A DNA stretch of 64,000 nucleotides from positions 1,178,001 through 1,242,000 of the forward strand of contig JAGI01000002.1 of the NCBI GenBank assembly GCA_000526575.1, in the 5' to 3' direction. The notes under the pieces are model-generated. The model saw only the letters and a program-made list of their open reading frames with translations. It made no database searches and had not been told where the DNA came from. The DNA comes from Clostridium sp. 12(A). GTDB lineage: Bacteria; Bacillota; Clostridia; Lachnospirales; Lachnospiraceae. Position numbers and translations under genes: made by a program. Position 1 is the stretch's first letter. Each line of letters starts with the position of its first letter. Below are positions 1 to 8,864 of this stretch, one piece after another.

Positions 1-1223
1 CATAGCATGACCTCTTGTCTTATGATGGTATCTGAAGCCGGAAACAATTCCCCAAAGCCTTTGTCTTTTAATACCACTGCCATGGTTTTTTCATCCAGAA
101 ACCCAAAGCTGATGCCAAGCCTTGTGGTTCTCCCCGGACGCTTTGGAAATCCTTCCAGATCTATTTTAATTAAGCGTCTTTGCTTCGGATCCATTGGAGT
201 TACCATAAACTCTACGTAATCCTGATTATCCACAATCAAATCTACACTGCTCTTTGATTCATACCAGTTGTCACCTGCGGCTGCAACCACCAGCTGGCTC
301 TCCCGTTCCTTATGAAGCACCCGCATGGAAACGGTGGAATGGAGACGTCCTTCACAAATACAGATAAATGGATACGCCGATTTTTCCTGGAGATAATCCA
401 TCCCCCTTATAGCGGCTCCTCTTGCAAACAATTCCGGCTCCATAAATACCTTTCTGCGATGGCAGAGAAGCTTCATGGAGTCAGGTGCCCAGTCGTGGCG
501 TTCAAATCCTTTTCCCGTGAGGAATAAGGAGGAGAACAGCTTTTTCTGAAGGAGTCTGTCTGCACAGGAGCTTAAGATCTTATCCGCCAGCTTTCCGCCG
601 GATGGCGTATCTAAAATATCCAGGTTAAAGCTCTCCTCTAATGCCTCATCCTCTGCAATGACCATCATCTTTCGAAGCCCTCTTTGAACCTTTAATTCAT
701 GATAATGAAAGGAATCCTCGGATAAGTCAAATACCCCTACCTGGTTGCTCCAGACTTCCTTTTTCTGGCTGAGCACGTAATATACAAATGCTTCCGTATG
801 GCTTACGATATGTATCCGGTCTCTGGGAATGCCAAGGGCGTCTCCGCAATACATGAGAGCGTCCATAATTTTCGCATCCGCCTTTTGCAGTGTGACCACA
901 AGCTGCTTTACTTCTTCGCAGAAAAATTCCTCCATGGGAAGCTTTAATATCTTTTTTAAGAACATTGTCAGAAGGTTAAGACCTTCGTATTTGATACCGC
1001 CCAGAGTGGCAGTTCCTTCTTTTCTAACCATTTTTATCAGCTTGTCTACTATGATACCTTCCCCTACAAGCGTGTAGGCATAGGCTTCTTCTCCTACATA
1101 CCAGGCATCTTCATCCTTTTTACGGCAGATTACCGTTGGAATGCACCATGACTTTTCCCTGTCATGGCAGCATATGCGGGTATAGGCATCACAAAGATCA
1201 AGCCCTATTATCAGTCCGTCCAT
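1..1223 (-). CDS. DUF5716-like protein with divergent Hsp70/actin-type ATPase fold (partial, 3' end outside window)
   Basis: 407 codons are readable from an ATG at 1223 with no stop before the window edge. I read this as a divergent Hsp70-like protein. Residues 5-16 (IIGLDLCDAYTR) resemble the phosphate-1 loop, IPTVI at 28-32 the Hsp70 TPSVV, and residues 107-150 the connect-1 region ending in HTEAFVYYV. FDLSEDSFHYHEL at 165-177 is a degraded phosphate-2 (DLGGGT) motif. FLTGKGF plus FARGAAIRG (about 234-274) resemble the adenosine motif. Residues 285-395 look like a DnaK substrate-binding beta domain (IDLEGFP, then LGISFGFLDEKTMAVVLKDKG). The nucleotide-binding part is shorter than in DnaK and lacks the GGG of phosphate 2, so ATPase activity is uncertain. 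It starts 17 bases after the DUF5717 gene and is surely co-transcribed. Such pairs are known in Lachnospiraceae without an assigned function. Confidence 0.75.
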   Translation of the reverse strand, partial: MDGLIIGLDLCDAYTRICCHDREKSWCIPTVICRKKDEDAWYVGEEAYAYTLVGEGIIVDKLIKMVRKEGTATLGGIKYEGLNLLTMFLKKILKLPMEEFFCEEVKQLVVTLQKADAKIMDALMYCGDALGIPRDRIHIVSHTEAFVYYVLSQKKEVWSNQVGVFDLSEDSFHYHELKVQRGLRKMMVIAEDEALEESFNLDILDTPSGGKLADKILSSCADRLLQKKLFSSLFLTGKGFERHDWAPDSMKLLCHRRKVFMEPELFARGAAIRGMDYLQEKSAYPFICICEGRLHSTVSMRVLHKERESQLVVAAAGDNWYESKSSVDLIVDNQDYVEFMVTPMDPKQRRLIKIDLEGFPKRPGRTTRLGISFGFLDEKTMAVVLKDKGFGELFPASDTIIRQEVML

Positions 1224-1240
1224 CGACAGCCCCCTTTATC

Positions 1241-4200
1241 TTACATCAGTGGAAATAATTCTTCTGCAGCAGCATTCTTCCTTAAGTACTCCTGCATCCG
1301 TATTTTAAGCGCCGTTTCATCCTTTAAACTCAAAGACAGGCTCATTTCATTGAGACACGCAAATCTGCTGTCCATATCTTTTGAAGATTCCCCGGCATCG
1401 CAGCTTATGCTGCCCTCTTTTTTAAGTACCCAGTCTTCGTCAATCAGCTCGCTGATCCGGTACTCCATAATCTCGCCTTCAAACAGAATCTTCTGCTTCA
1501 CGAACACGCCCTGGTAGACACGGGAGATATCTTCACTATGGAATTCTTCCTCATCTGGCAGAATCCTTATCTGAAGGTCAATCTTGGAATCACGGCCTGC
1601 GCAGTACTGGATCATAGCTTTATCGAGGATATCCTCAGGCATGGGAACATACTTTGACAAGTCTTTAAAATGCGGGAAGACATATCCTTCCTCCAGTAAA
1701 AACTCAACCGTCTCCCTGCACAGTTCCTTCTGCTCATCCGTAAGCTCTGAAAGCTTGGCATAATACTTGGAGAGGGACAGTAAATAAATGGTGGGCAGAC
1801 GTCCCTTTATGGAGGAGGCTTTTACCACGCCTTCCAAATAAGCTAATACCTTTTCTTCCGGTTCCTTATCCTCCATAAAGTATTCCGTACACTTTATGGT
1901 CAGATATGCCTTAACAATATTGTCACTGGTCTCCTTGCGGTTTCTATATAAATGGAATACCTTATCAAGCTTGGTCATGGCCCCGGAAAACATCATCTGG
2001 GCCGTCAGCCTTTCCTCTAAATCATAGGTTTCCACATGACCGGAAACCGATTGCATCAAAACATGATACATCTGGTCTGACAGACCGTTAAAATGTTCAC
2101 ACAGATAGTCCAAAATAACACTGTCATTTTTTCCTTCTTTAAAAACTTCATAGGCGATGGTCAAAAGCAGAGAATCCTCGTCAAATAGCTTTTGGAGAAT
2201 CATCTTTGTACACAGCTTATAAAGCTGCTCCATTCCTATGCCTTCACAACCAAATTCCCGTATCATATGAAATGCTTCTTCCATATAACCGTTAAGGATC
2301 AGGGTATTGCAGACTCCAATCCGTTCCTCTTTGGTAAGAACCTTTTTATCCAAAGTCAGAAGATATTTAGCTCCATCTCCGTCTTCTTCCGGAGCATCGG
2401 TCTGTTTTTGATAGAACTCAATCACTTTCGATAATAAAAGTCGCTGATAATACGGACGAAGCTTAGGATCTTCTAACGTCGCTTCTAAAATCTTAACTTC
2501 TTTTCTGTCCGTGATTCCCTTTGACAGTGCTTTTTCACACGCCCTCAAGCGAAGCATGGAATGCTCCGGAAACAGTTCAAAGCAACGCTCCTCAAGCTCC
2601 GGCCGGTCCATGACCGCATCTTTCTTATAGGGGATATTGGCATACCGGTTTCCATAGGCATCCTGGAATAACAGAATGCTGTGCTCTGAAAATAATGGTA
2701 CATAGGCGACTCCATCGTCAAGTAGAAATGCATCCTCTTCTGTCAGCTCTTCGTAGCAGACAATCACATACTTCATCTTTTTATTCTGGCATTCCACCCG
2801 GTAAGAACGTAAAATCGATGGTAATACCATGGCCATCGGCAGATCTATGACATCCTTAAATATCATCTTTTCATAGATGGAGGCCAGACGATTGTCGATT
2901 CTGGACTCAAACAGCTGCTCGGTCGCAAACTTTTCTATGGTCCGTTCATAAGCCTGGTATAACGGATCTGTCGGCTCCAGATATACCAGGACATTTTTAT
3001 AAAGAACTGTTCTGCTGTTTAAATCCAGCTCACTTCCTCCGTAGGAAAAATACAAAAGTACTTCCTTAGGCAGAAGATAGCAATAATTCTTTGGAAGGGC
3101 ATAGATATAATATTCATAAAGCCTAGTCAGGCTGATTCCTGCTTTTATTCCCTTTTCATACCAGGCAAAGGCCTCTGCCATACGGCACTCTCCCTTAATT
3201 AGGAGTGCACAAATAGCTTCCAGTACTTCCTTTTCCTGAAATTCCTCGTAAAGCTTTACAAGCATCCGGTAATGGAGCCTGTTAAAATGCTTTGACGATA
3301 GGGTCAGCTTTGAAACTGCCAGAGCCAGCTTTTTATCCACTAAGCCCTTGCCCACGCAGTGATAAAGAATCTGCAGCTCCATAGGTCCCAGGGACCGGAT
3401 TAAGTCCGGAGCTTCCTTGAGCACCCGACAGCCCCATAGATAGAAAAATGGGCTTCTTACTCCCGTATCAAATTGACGTTTTAACATGGAAAACAAAGCA
3501 GGCATATTGTCAAACATCCTGCGATCCAGCTTCATCAGAAGAAGAAACAGCCAAAATAATCTTCTGTCTTCTTCCAGATACTTCTTCATGAGGCGGATCA
3601 GGGATTCCCTCTGATATTCATCCGGCTGAACCTGTAACCGCAAATACTGATAATAACAATATATTTCCCGTTTTTCCTGACGCTCATTTAAGATTTCATC
3701 CCGGCACTCGTCAAGCAAAAGAGCTGCTTTTGATGGCTTCCCCTGTAACAGGCAGACCTCAGCCCGAAAAAGCTTATAAAGGCTTTGCTCTCCCTTCATC
3801 AGCTCCAGCTCATCAAGGGCCTTTTCCATGTCTTCACAGAGAACGTCGCCGCTTCTTTGACCGCTTTCCTCCAAAAGGCGCAGCCGCAAAAATCGGCCGA
3901 AAGCCTCTTTTGCAAAGGCATCCTCCGCCGATATCCCTCCTCCGGGGTTTACAACCGCCGTGACCGGTATTATAAATCTATCTTCCATTCCGGTTATCAT
4001 GATTCTGCCGGAATTCTCTCCCTGATGCATCCGTTCCGGGTGAATCAGAAACGGTACGCTGCACTGGTCGTTTTCAAAGTCAAGTTCACCAACCGTCTTT
4101 TTAGGCAGCTCTATAAATTCACAGTCCGTTGTCACATCCAGGTTCACATAGCCCCAACCGCTCCGTGTAATAAATACCTGATCGTGTAAAACGTCCTCCA

Positions 4201-4813
4201 GTTCTCCAAATCTTAGCTCCTTATCATCCACCGACAGCACGACCGGTTTCTTTACCTTAAGAGCGGTCAAAAACTCTTCCAGTTCTTTTCGTCTGTCCGG
4301 TCTTCCCTTTAATCCGTCATATATGGCCCTTATGTGGAGATCATCTATAAAAGGAGCCGTAACAAAATCCCGGTACTCGAATAAACGAAGAGCCGTGTCC
4401 ATATCTTTCTTTGCAGCATCTGCAAAATCTTCTGCTGTCTTTAAATCACTGAGCGCTTTTCCTGACGTACCAAGCTCCACACGAAAAGAATAAGGGACTT
4501 CTCTCTCGCCGCCATTGGTAACCAGGTAAAAAGATCCCTTAATGACATCCCCATCTTCCAAGAAACTTCCGTTTATCTCATAGACCAGATGGTTATATGT
4601 ACCGCCAAATGCTCCGCTAATCAGCCTGACGCGGAAGTTTGAGGAATAGGCAAGTCCTTTTATGTGCAGATTATTCTCACTGGTAACGACAAGCTCCCGC
4701 CTGGTAGCTCCTCCGGAGCGCACCACATCATCAATTCCCGATGGGGTAACCTTTATCTTTGGAATTTCAGAATCAATGATGCCTTTTGCCAGCCTGTTGA
4801 TTCGTTCTCTCAT
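1241..4813 (-). CDS. DUF5717-like giant protein: beta-rich N-terminus and long helical-repeat body
   Basis: 1190 residues with no signal peptide or membrane segment, so probably cytoplasmic. Roughly residues 1-290 are beta-rich and look like two or three immunoglobulin-like sandwiches. From about 295 to 1100 the chain is almost all amphipathic helices resembling degenerate TPR/helical repeats (for example LYKLFRAEVCLLQGKPSKAA). The last 80 residues return to beta character. No catalytic motif was recognised. It lies directly upstream of the Hsp70-like gene in the same transcription unit, so a partner, scaffold or co-chaperone role is a fair inference. The ATG at 4813 follows an AGGTGG-like ribosome site. 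It is transcribed away from malic enzyme. Function unknown. Confidence 0.8.
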   Translation of the reverse strand: MRERINRLAKGIIDSEIPKIKVTPSGIDDVVRSGGATRRELVVTSENNLHIKGLAYSSNFRVRLISGAFGGTYNHLVYEINGSFLEDGDVIKGSFYLVTNGGEREVPYSFRVELGTSGKALSDLKTAEDFADAAKKDMDTALRLFEYRDFVTAPFIDDLHIRAIYDGLKGRPDRRKELEEFLTALKVKKPVVLSVDDKELRFGELEDVLHDQVFITRSGWGYVNLDVTTDCEFIELPKKTVGELDFENDQCSVPFLIHPERMHQGENSGRIMITGMEDRFIIPVTAVVNPGGGISAEDAFAKEAFGRFLRLRLLEESGQRSGDVLCEDMEKALDELELMKGEQSLYKLFRAEVCLLQGKPSKAALLLDECRDEILNERQEKREIYCYYQYLRLQVQPDEYQRESLIRLMKKYLEEDRRLFWLFLLLMKLDRRMFDNMPALFSMLKRQFDTGVRSPFFYLWGCRVLKEAPDLIRSLGPMELQILYHCVGKGLVDKKLALAVSKLTLSSKHFNRLHYRMLVKLYEEFQEKEVLEAICALLIKGECRMAEAFAWYEKGIKAGISLTRLYEYYIYALPKNYCYLLPKEVLLYFSYGGSELDLNSRTVLYKNVLVYLEPTDPLYQAYERTIEKFATEQLFESRIDNRLASIYEKMIFKDVIDLPMAMVLPSILRSYRVECQNKKMKYVIVCYEELTEEDAFLLDDGVAYVPLFSEHSILLFQDAYGNRYANIPYKKDAVMDRPELEERCFELFPEHSMLRLRACEKALSKGITDRKEVKILEATLEDPKLRPYYQRLLLSKVIEFYQKQTDAPEEDGDGAKYLLTLDKKVLTKEERIGVCNTLILNGYMEEAFHMIREFGCEGIGMEQLYKLCTKMILQKLFDEDSLLLTIAYEVFKEGKNDSVILDYLCEHFNGLSDQMYHVLMQSVSGHVETYDLEERLTAQMMFSGAMTKLDKVFHLYRNRKETSDNIVKAYLTIKCTEYFMEDKEPEEKVLAYLEGVVKASSIKGRLPTIYLLSLSKYYAKLSELTDEQKELCRETVEFLLEEGYVFPHFKDLSKYVPMPEDILDKAMIQYCAGRDSKIDLQIRILPDEEEFHSEDISRVYQGVFVKQKILFEGEIMEYRISELIDEDWVLKKEGSISCDAGESSKDMDSRFACLNEMSLSLSLKDETALKIRMQEYLRKNAAAEELFPLM

Positions 4814-4917
4814 AGTACCACCTGTATCTTTAATTTCCTTATATTATTCGTTTGCTAAAAATTAATTACTCTATATTCTAACACATTTTCTATTGATTTA
4901 AAACCCTAAAATTGGTA

Positions 4918-4926
4918 TGATATAAT
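4918..4926 (+). promoter_or_regulatory. extended -10 promoter for malic enzyme
   Basis: TGATATAAT is a perfect extended -10 (TGnTATAAT) located 31 bases before the malic enzyme ATG. No good -35 lies at the normal distance, which extended -10 promoters tolerate. The same TATGATATAAT string precedes tig. Confidence 0.5.
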
Positions 4927-4956
4927 AAAAACTGTGGAAAAAAGGACAAACTGATT

Positions 4957-6114
4957 ATGACAACCAACGAGAAAGCTTTATTGCTGCATGAAGAATGGAA
5001 CGGAAAGCTGGAAATAAATTCCAAAGCAAAGGTCAAAACCAGGGAAGATCTTGCCCTTGCTTATACACCTGGAGTGGCTGAACCCTGCAAGGTCATTGCC
5101 GAGAATCCGGAAGCTGCTTATAAGTACACCATAAAATCCAATACAGTAGCTGTAGTCTCAGACGGAAGCGCTGTTCTTGGCCTTGGAAACATCGGTCCTC
5201 TGGCTGCTATGCCGGTCATGGAAGGAAAGGCCGTTCTTTTCAAAGAATTTGGAGGAATCAATGCGATCCCGATCTGTCTGGATACCCAGGATACGGAAGA
5301 GATCATTAAAACCGTTGTTCATATCGCTCCTGCCTTTGGGGGAATCAACTTAGAAGATATATCTGCTCCACGCTGCTTTGAAATTGAAGAACGGCTTAAG
5401 GAGCTTCTTAATATTCCTGTTTTTCATGATGACCAGCACGGAACAGCCATTGTGGTGTTAGCCGGAATCATCAATGCTTTAAAGGTTACCGGAAAGACAA
5501 TGGAAGAATGCCGCGTTGTGGTAAATGGAGCAGGTTCTGCCGGAATTGCCATTACAAAGCTTCTTTTGACCTATGGATTTACAAACATTATTATGTGTGA
5601 TCGTATCGGCATCCTGGCAAAGGGTATGGAAGGCTTAAATTGGATGCAGGAAAAGATGACAGAGGTGACCAACCTTACAGGTATGAGGGGCACCCTGGCG
5701 GATGCCTTAAAAGGAGCTGATATTTTCGTAGGTGTTTCTGCTCCCGGGATTGTAACTCAGGAGATGGTCGCTTCCATGAATTCTGATGCCATTCTTTTTG
5801 CCATGGCAAACCCGGTTCCCGAAATCATGCCGGATCTTGCAAAAGCAGCCGGAGCCAGAGTCGTAGGGACCGGCCGATCCGATTTCCCAAATCAGGTCAA
5901 TAACGTCGTTGTATTCCCTGGCATCTTTAAAGGCGCTATGGAGGGACGTTCCTCTTCCATTACAGAAGAGATGAAGCTGGCTGCTGCCGTTGCCATTGCT
6001 GAGCTTGTGGCACCTTCAGAGTTAGATGAAAACAACATACTTCCTGAGGCATTTGATCCCCGGGTTGCCGATGCTGTGAGCCAGGCAGTAAAGGATCATA
6101 TCCGTCAGGCGTAA
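4957..6114 (+). CDS. NAD(P)-dependent malic enzyme (oxaloacetate-decarboxylating)
   Basis: 385 residues, the length of the short bacterial malic enzymes. The family converts (S)-malate to pyruvate and CO2 with NAD(P)+, linking C4 acids to pyruvate. The N-terminal malic domain carries YTPGVAEPC (about 36-44), SDGSAVLGLGNIG and the acidic metal-site stretch around HDDQHGTA (about 158-165). The C-terminal Rossmann domain has the dinucleotide loop NGAGSAGIA near 190, followed by MANPVPEI near 290. Cofactor preference cannot be read with confidence. It stands alone on plus behind an extended -10 promoter and is followed by a terminator-like hairpin, then by the DUF4364 gene. Confidence 0.95.
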   Translation: MTTNEKALLLHEEWNGKLEINSKAKVKTREDLALAYTPGVAEPCKVIAENPEAAYKYTIKSNTVAVVSDGSAVLGLGNIGPLAAMPVMEGKAVLFKEFGGINAIPICLDTQDTEEIIKTVVHIAPAFGGINLEDISAPRCFEIEERLKELLNIPVFHDDQHGTAIVVLAGIINALKVTGKTMEECRVVVNGAGSAGIAITKLLLTYGFTNIIMCDRIGILAKGMEGLNWMQEKMTEVTNLTGMRGTLADALKGADIFVGVSAPGIVTQEMVASMNSDAILFAMANPVPEIMPDLAKAAGARVVGTGRSDFPNQVNNVVVFPGIFKGAMEGRSSSITEEMKLAAAVAIAELVAPSELDENNILPEAFDPRVADAVSQAVKDHIRQA

Positions 6115-6121
6115 AACAAGA

Positions 6122-6156
6122 GGAATGGCTGGAAGCTTTTCGGCCATCCTTTATAT
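6122..6156 (+). terminator. hairpin after malic enzyme, weak terminator
   Basis: GGAATGGC and GGCCATCC can pair around a GAAGC-TTTTC core just after the malic enzyme stop, followed by TTTATATT. The U-tract is interrupted, so termination may be partial with read-through into DUF4364. Confidence 0.45.
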
Positions 6157-6189
6157 TAGGGCGCAAAAAATGCGTCACTGGAGGTAACT

Positions 6190-6714
6190 ATGCTGTCAGA
6201 ACCTATGACCCTGTACAAACTAATGATTTTATATATGCTTAAACAGGTTAATTTCCCCCTGACCAGCGCACAATTGTCTAACTTTTTTCTGGAGCATGAA
6301 TACACGACTTACTTTACATTGAACCAGGCGTTAAACGAACTGCTGGAGGCAAAGCTCCTTCATGTGGAGACCAATCACAACAGCAGCCGGTATGATATTA
6401 CCAGAGAGGGCGAAGAGACTCTTTCCTTTTTTGGGAACAAAATATCACCTGCCATCATCAATGATATGGATGAGTATTTAAAGGACAACAAATTTCGTCT
6501 CCGCAATGAAGTTGGGGTCACAGCGGATTATTACAAATCCACGAGCCAGGATTACATTGTTCACTGCGAAGTACGGGAAGGAAAAAACTGTCTGATCAGC
6601 TTAGACCTATCTGTTCCTGACAAGGACCAGGCAGAAATCATGTGTGACCACTGGAAATCAAAAAGCCAGGAAATTTATGCTTTTGCTATGAAATCTCTGA
6701 TGAGCGGTTCCTGA
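6190..6714 (+). CDS. DUF4364 family protein (winged-helix-like)
   Basis: 174 residues. The first 75 or so have the pattern of a winged helix: MTLYKLMILYMLKQV, then SAQLSNFFLE, then a recognition-helix-like YFTLNQALNELLEAKLL and a wing containing SSRYDITREGEETL. This resembles PadR/MarR-type regulators. The remaining 100 residues are an alpha/beta domain of unknown role. DUF4364 proteins are common in Clostridia and are thought to be transcriptional regulators, but I know of no defined target. The ATG is 5 bases after GGAGG. It sits 75 bases after malic enzyme, and a small membrane ORF follows. Confidence 0.8.
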   Translation: MLSEPMTLYKLMILYMLKQVNFPLTSAQLSNFFLEHEYTTYFTLNQALNELLEAKLLHVETNHNSSRYDITREGEETLSFFGNKISPAIINDMDEYLKDNKFRLRNEVGVTADYYKSTSQDYIVHCEVREGKNCLISLDLSVPDKDQAEIMCDHWKSKSQEIYAFAMKSLMSGS

Positions 6715-6751
6715 CGATCTGGAGGTCAGTAAAAGTTAAGGGGGAATTTAC

Positions 6752-6994
6752 TTGAATAAAGCCCAAGTGAAACAAACGTGGTTTCAAACCATTCATGACC
6801 ATTATGAGTCTGTACGAAAGCAGCAGAATAAAAGGTTGTCCCATTTGAAAGTAAAGTTGTTTTTAACTGTCTTTCTTCCAATCTTTATTTTTGCTCTTGC
6901 AATTCAGGTGACTCGCACGTTTATACAGATTAAGGTCAGGAGTCTTTTTACTAAGACAACATGTCCTTTTAAAGATGACCACCTGCCCAAATAA
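6752..6994 (+). CDS. small predicted membrane protein, TTG start
   Basis: 80 residues. The N-terminal 30 are strongly basic and helical (QTWFQTIHDHYESVRKQQNK). One hydrophobic segment, about residues 35-56 (KLFLTVFLPIFIFALAI), suggests a single-pass membrane protein. The start is TTG, seven bases after an AAGGGGG ribosome site, and I see no in-frame ATG that fits better. It begins 37 bases after DUF4364 and ends before a strong terminator, so it is probably the last gene of the malic enzyme/DUF4364 unit. No family recognised. A chance ORF cannot be excluded. Confidence 0.5.
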   Translation: MNKAQVKQTWFQTIHDHYESVRKQQNKRLSHLKVKLFLTVFLPIFIFALAIQVTRTFIQIKVRSLFTKTTCPFKDDHLPK

Positions 6995-7033
6995 TATTGG
7001 AGCTTTTGTGATTGATTCCTGAAACGTAAAAGG

Positions 7034-7068
7034 GGCGGCCTGAGTGTTAACACTCAGACCGCCTTTTT
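7034..7068. terminator. convergent bidirectional terminator
   Basis: GGCGG-c-CTGAGTG, loop TTAA, CACTCAG-a-CCGCC, then TTTTT on plus and a short T-tract on minus. It lies between the plus-strand small ORF and the minus-strand dehydrogenase, whose stop codon overlaps its end. Confidence 0.85.
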
Positions 7069-8032
7069 AATTCGTTCCTTTTACGATGTTTCTTTCTTCT
7101 CCGTTCAGAAATGCACTGATATTCTCATAGATTTCTGACAGGCACCTTCTTCTTGCTTCTACCGTTGCCCAGCCAATATGGGGCGTAATAATCAATCTGG
7201 TACTGTCCTTAATACTTAAAAGCGGATTATCCTTGCTCATTGGCTCTTCACGGAGAACATCAAGACCAGCCCCTGCAATCTCCCCTTCTAATAGTGCCCA
7301 GGTAAGTGCTTCTTCATCTATAATTTTTCCTCTTCCCAGATTTAACAGTACCCCAGTCTCTTTCATTGCCTTTAAAGCTTTTTTATCAATAAGATTCTCG
7401 GTTTTCTCATTAAGAGGAGCGTGTATGGAAATGATATCAGAATCTTTCAGCAGGGTCTCAAATTCTACTCTTTCATAATTGGACTGATTGTTTTTCCCAG
7501 AGGTGGAATAATAGATGATCCGGCAGCCAAAGGCCTCCGCCACCTTTGCTACTTCCCGTCCGATTTCTCCAAGACCAATGATCCCCCAGGTCTTTCCATA
7601 AAGCTCATTAAACTTTTTATCAAAACAGCTGAAGACATCACTGTCTGTATAGTCCCCTGATTTTACAAAGGAGTCATAATAGGACAGCTTTTCATAGACA
7701 TAGAACAAAAGAGCGAAGGTATGCTGTACGACTGATCTTGTGGAGTAGCTTTTTACATTAGCCACAGCTATCTTCCTCTTATTGGTATATTGAAAATCCA
7801 CGTTGTTGGTTCCGGTAGCTGTCAGGCAGATAAGTCTTACCTTTTTTGCATCTCGAAGCAGTTCTTCGTCCATAGATATTTTATTAGCTACTATGATATC
7901 TGCTTCCCTTACACGTGCAGAATTTTCCTCTGGATCAGAATTGTTGTATTTGACCACTTCTCCTATGGAGTAAAATGGAGCGTAATCCACATCATCACCT
8001 AATGAATCTGTTTCCAAAAAGACTATTTTCAT
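7067..8032 (-). CDS. D-2-hydroxyacid dehydrogenase family protein
   Basis: 321 residues from the ATG at 8032, which has GGAGG seven bases upstream. An upstream in-frame ATG at 8080 would add 16 residues without a ribosome site. The family reduces 2-keto acids or hydroxypyruvate with NADH. The NAD-binding loop is GIIGLGEIGREVA (about 145-157). The active-site Arg lies in NLGRG, the Glu in VLREEP and the His in TPHIGW. The substrate is not evident; D-lactate, glycerate or branched D-hydroxyacids are all possible. It follows the amino-acid ABC operon but is separated from it by a terminator, so it is probably transcribed alone. Confidence 0.9.
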   Translation of the reverse strand: MKIVFLETDSLGDDVDYAPFYSIGEVVKYNNSDPEENSARVREADIIVANKISMDEELLRDAKKVRLICLTATGTNNVDFQYTNKRKIAVANVKSYSTRSVVQHTFALLFYVYEKLSYYDSFVKSGDYTDSDVFSCFDKKFNELYGKTWGIIGLGEIGREVAKVAEAFGCRIIYYSTSGKNNQSNYERVEFETLLKDSDIISIHAPLNEKTENLIDKKALKAMKETGVLLNLGRGKIIDEEALTWALLEGEIAGAGLDVLREEPMSKDNPLLSIKDSTRLIITPHIGWATVEARRRCLSEIYENISAFLNGEERNIVKGTN

Positions 8033-8061
8033 ATAAGACCTCCGTTCTGATTCACCATACC

Positions 8062-8114
8062 AAAAAGGAGCCTGCTCCACAACTGATTGTTCAGTTATCT
8101 TGACTCAGCTCCTT
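8062..8114 (-). terminator. terminator of the amino-acid ABC operon
   Basis: On minus, AAGGAGC pairs with GCTCCTT, enclosing an inner AACTGA/TCAGTT hairpin, and TTTTTGG follows. It lies seven bases after the ATPase stop codon. Confidence 0.7.
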
Positions 8115-8120
8115 CTTATG

Positions 8121-8864
8121 TTATCCCTGCATAAAGCGGTTTAAAAACTCTTTGGTGGAACTTTTCTGGGGATTTCCAAATATATCTGATGGTTTTCCTT
8201 CTTCCTCAATGACACCGCCCGCCATGTAGACCACACGACTGGAAACGTCTCTGGCAAAAGCCATCTCATGGGTTACTATAATCATTGTAAGACCTTCTTT
8301 TGCAAGTGTTCTCATAACTGCCAGCACCTCTCCTACCATCTGAGGATCAAGGGCTGAGGTCGGCTCATCAAATAAGAGGATCTCAGGCTCCATGGCCAAA
8401 GCTCTGGCAATGGCAACTCTCTGCTTCTGTCCTCCGGAAAGCTGTCTTGGCTTTGCATTGATGTAGGGAGCCATTCCAACCTTCTCTAAATACATCATAG
8501 CTTTTTTTCTTGCTTCGTCTTTATCCTTTTTCAGGACCTTAATCTGGCCCACCAGACAGTTTTCGAGAACCGTCATGTTGTTGAACAGATTAAAACTCTG
8601 AAACACCATACCTACCTTAGTCCGATATGACGGAACATTCATCTTTCTGTCCGTGATATCTACATCGTGATATAAAATCTCACCGGTAGTTGGAGTCTCT
8701 AAAAGATTGATGCAGCGAAGAAGGGTTGATTTACCGGAACCGGAAGCTCCAATAATGCAGGTCACATCGCCAGCATTTACAGAAAAATCAATATCCCGCA
8801 GGACAACATTGGTTCCAAAGGTCTTACTTAAGTGATGAATTTCCAGTACTTTCTCTTCTGCCAT
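8121..8864 (-). CDS. polar amino acid ABC transporter ATP-binding protein (GlnQ-like)
   Basis: 247 residues, a complete single-domain ABC ATPase. Walker A is GASGSGKST (about 36-44), the Q-loop follows in VFQSFNLF, the signature is LSGGQKQR, Walker B is [11 protein letters not shown], and the switch His is in IIVTHEM. This set is typical of the GlnQ/ArtP class that energises uptake of polar amino acids. It is the third gene of the unit binding protein-permease-ATPase. The ATG directly abuts the permease stop and has AAGGAGG in front. The exact substrate cannot be read from the ATPase. Confidence 0.93.
   Translation of the reverse strand: MAEEKVLEIHHLSKTFGTNVVLRDIDFSVNAGDVTCIIGASGSGKSTLLRCINLLETPTTGEILYHDVDITDRKMNVPSYRTKVGMVFQSFNLFNNMTVLENCLVGQIKVLKKDKDEARKKAMMYLEKVGMAPYINAKPRQLSGGQKQRVAIARALAMEPEILLFDEPTSALDPQMVGEVLAVMRTLAKEGLTMIIVTHEMAFARDVSSRVVYMAGGVIEEEGKPSDIFGNPQKSSTKEFLNRFMQG

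Noticed and set aside
1164-1517. Plus-strand open frames opposite the DUF5716/DUF5717 genes
   Set aside because: They are antisense shadows of strongly supported minus-strand genes, with Ser/Phe-rich composition typical of reversed coding sequence.
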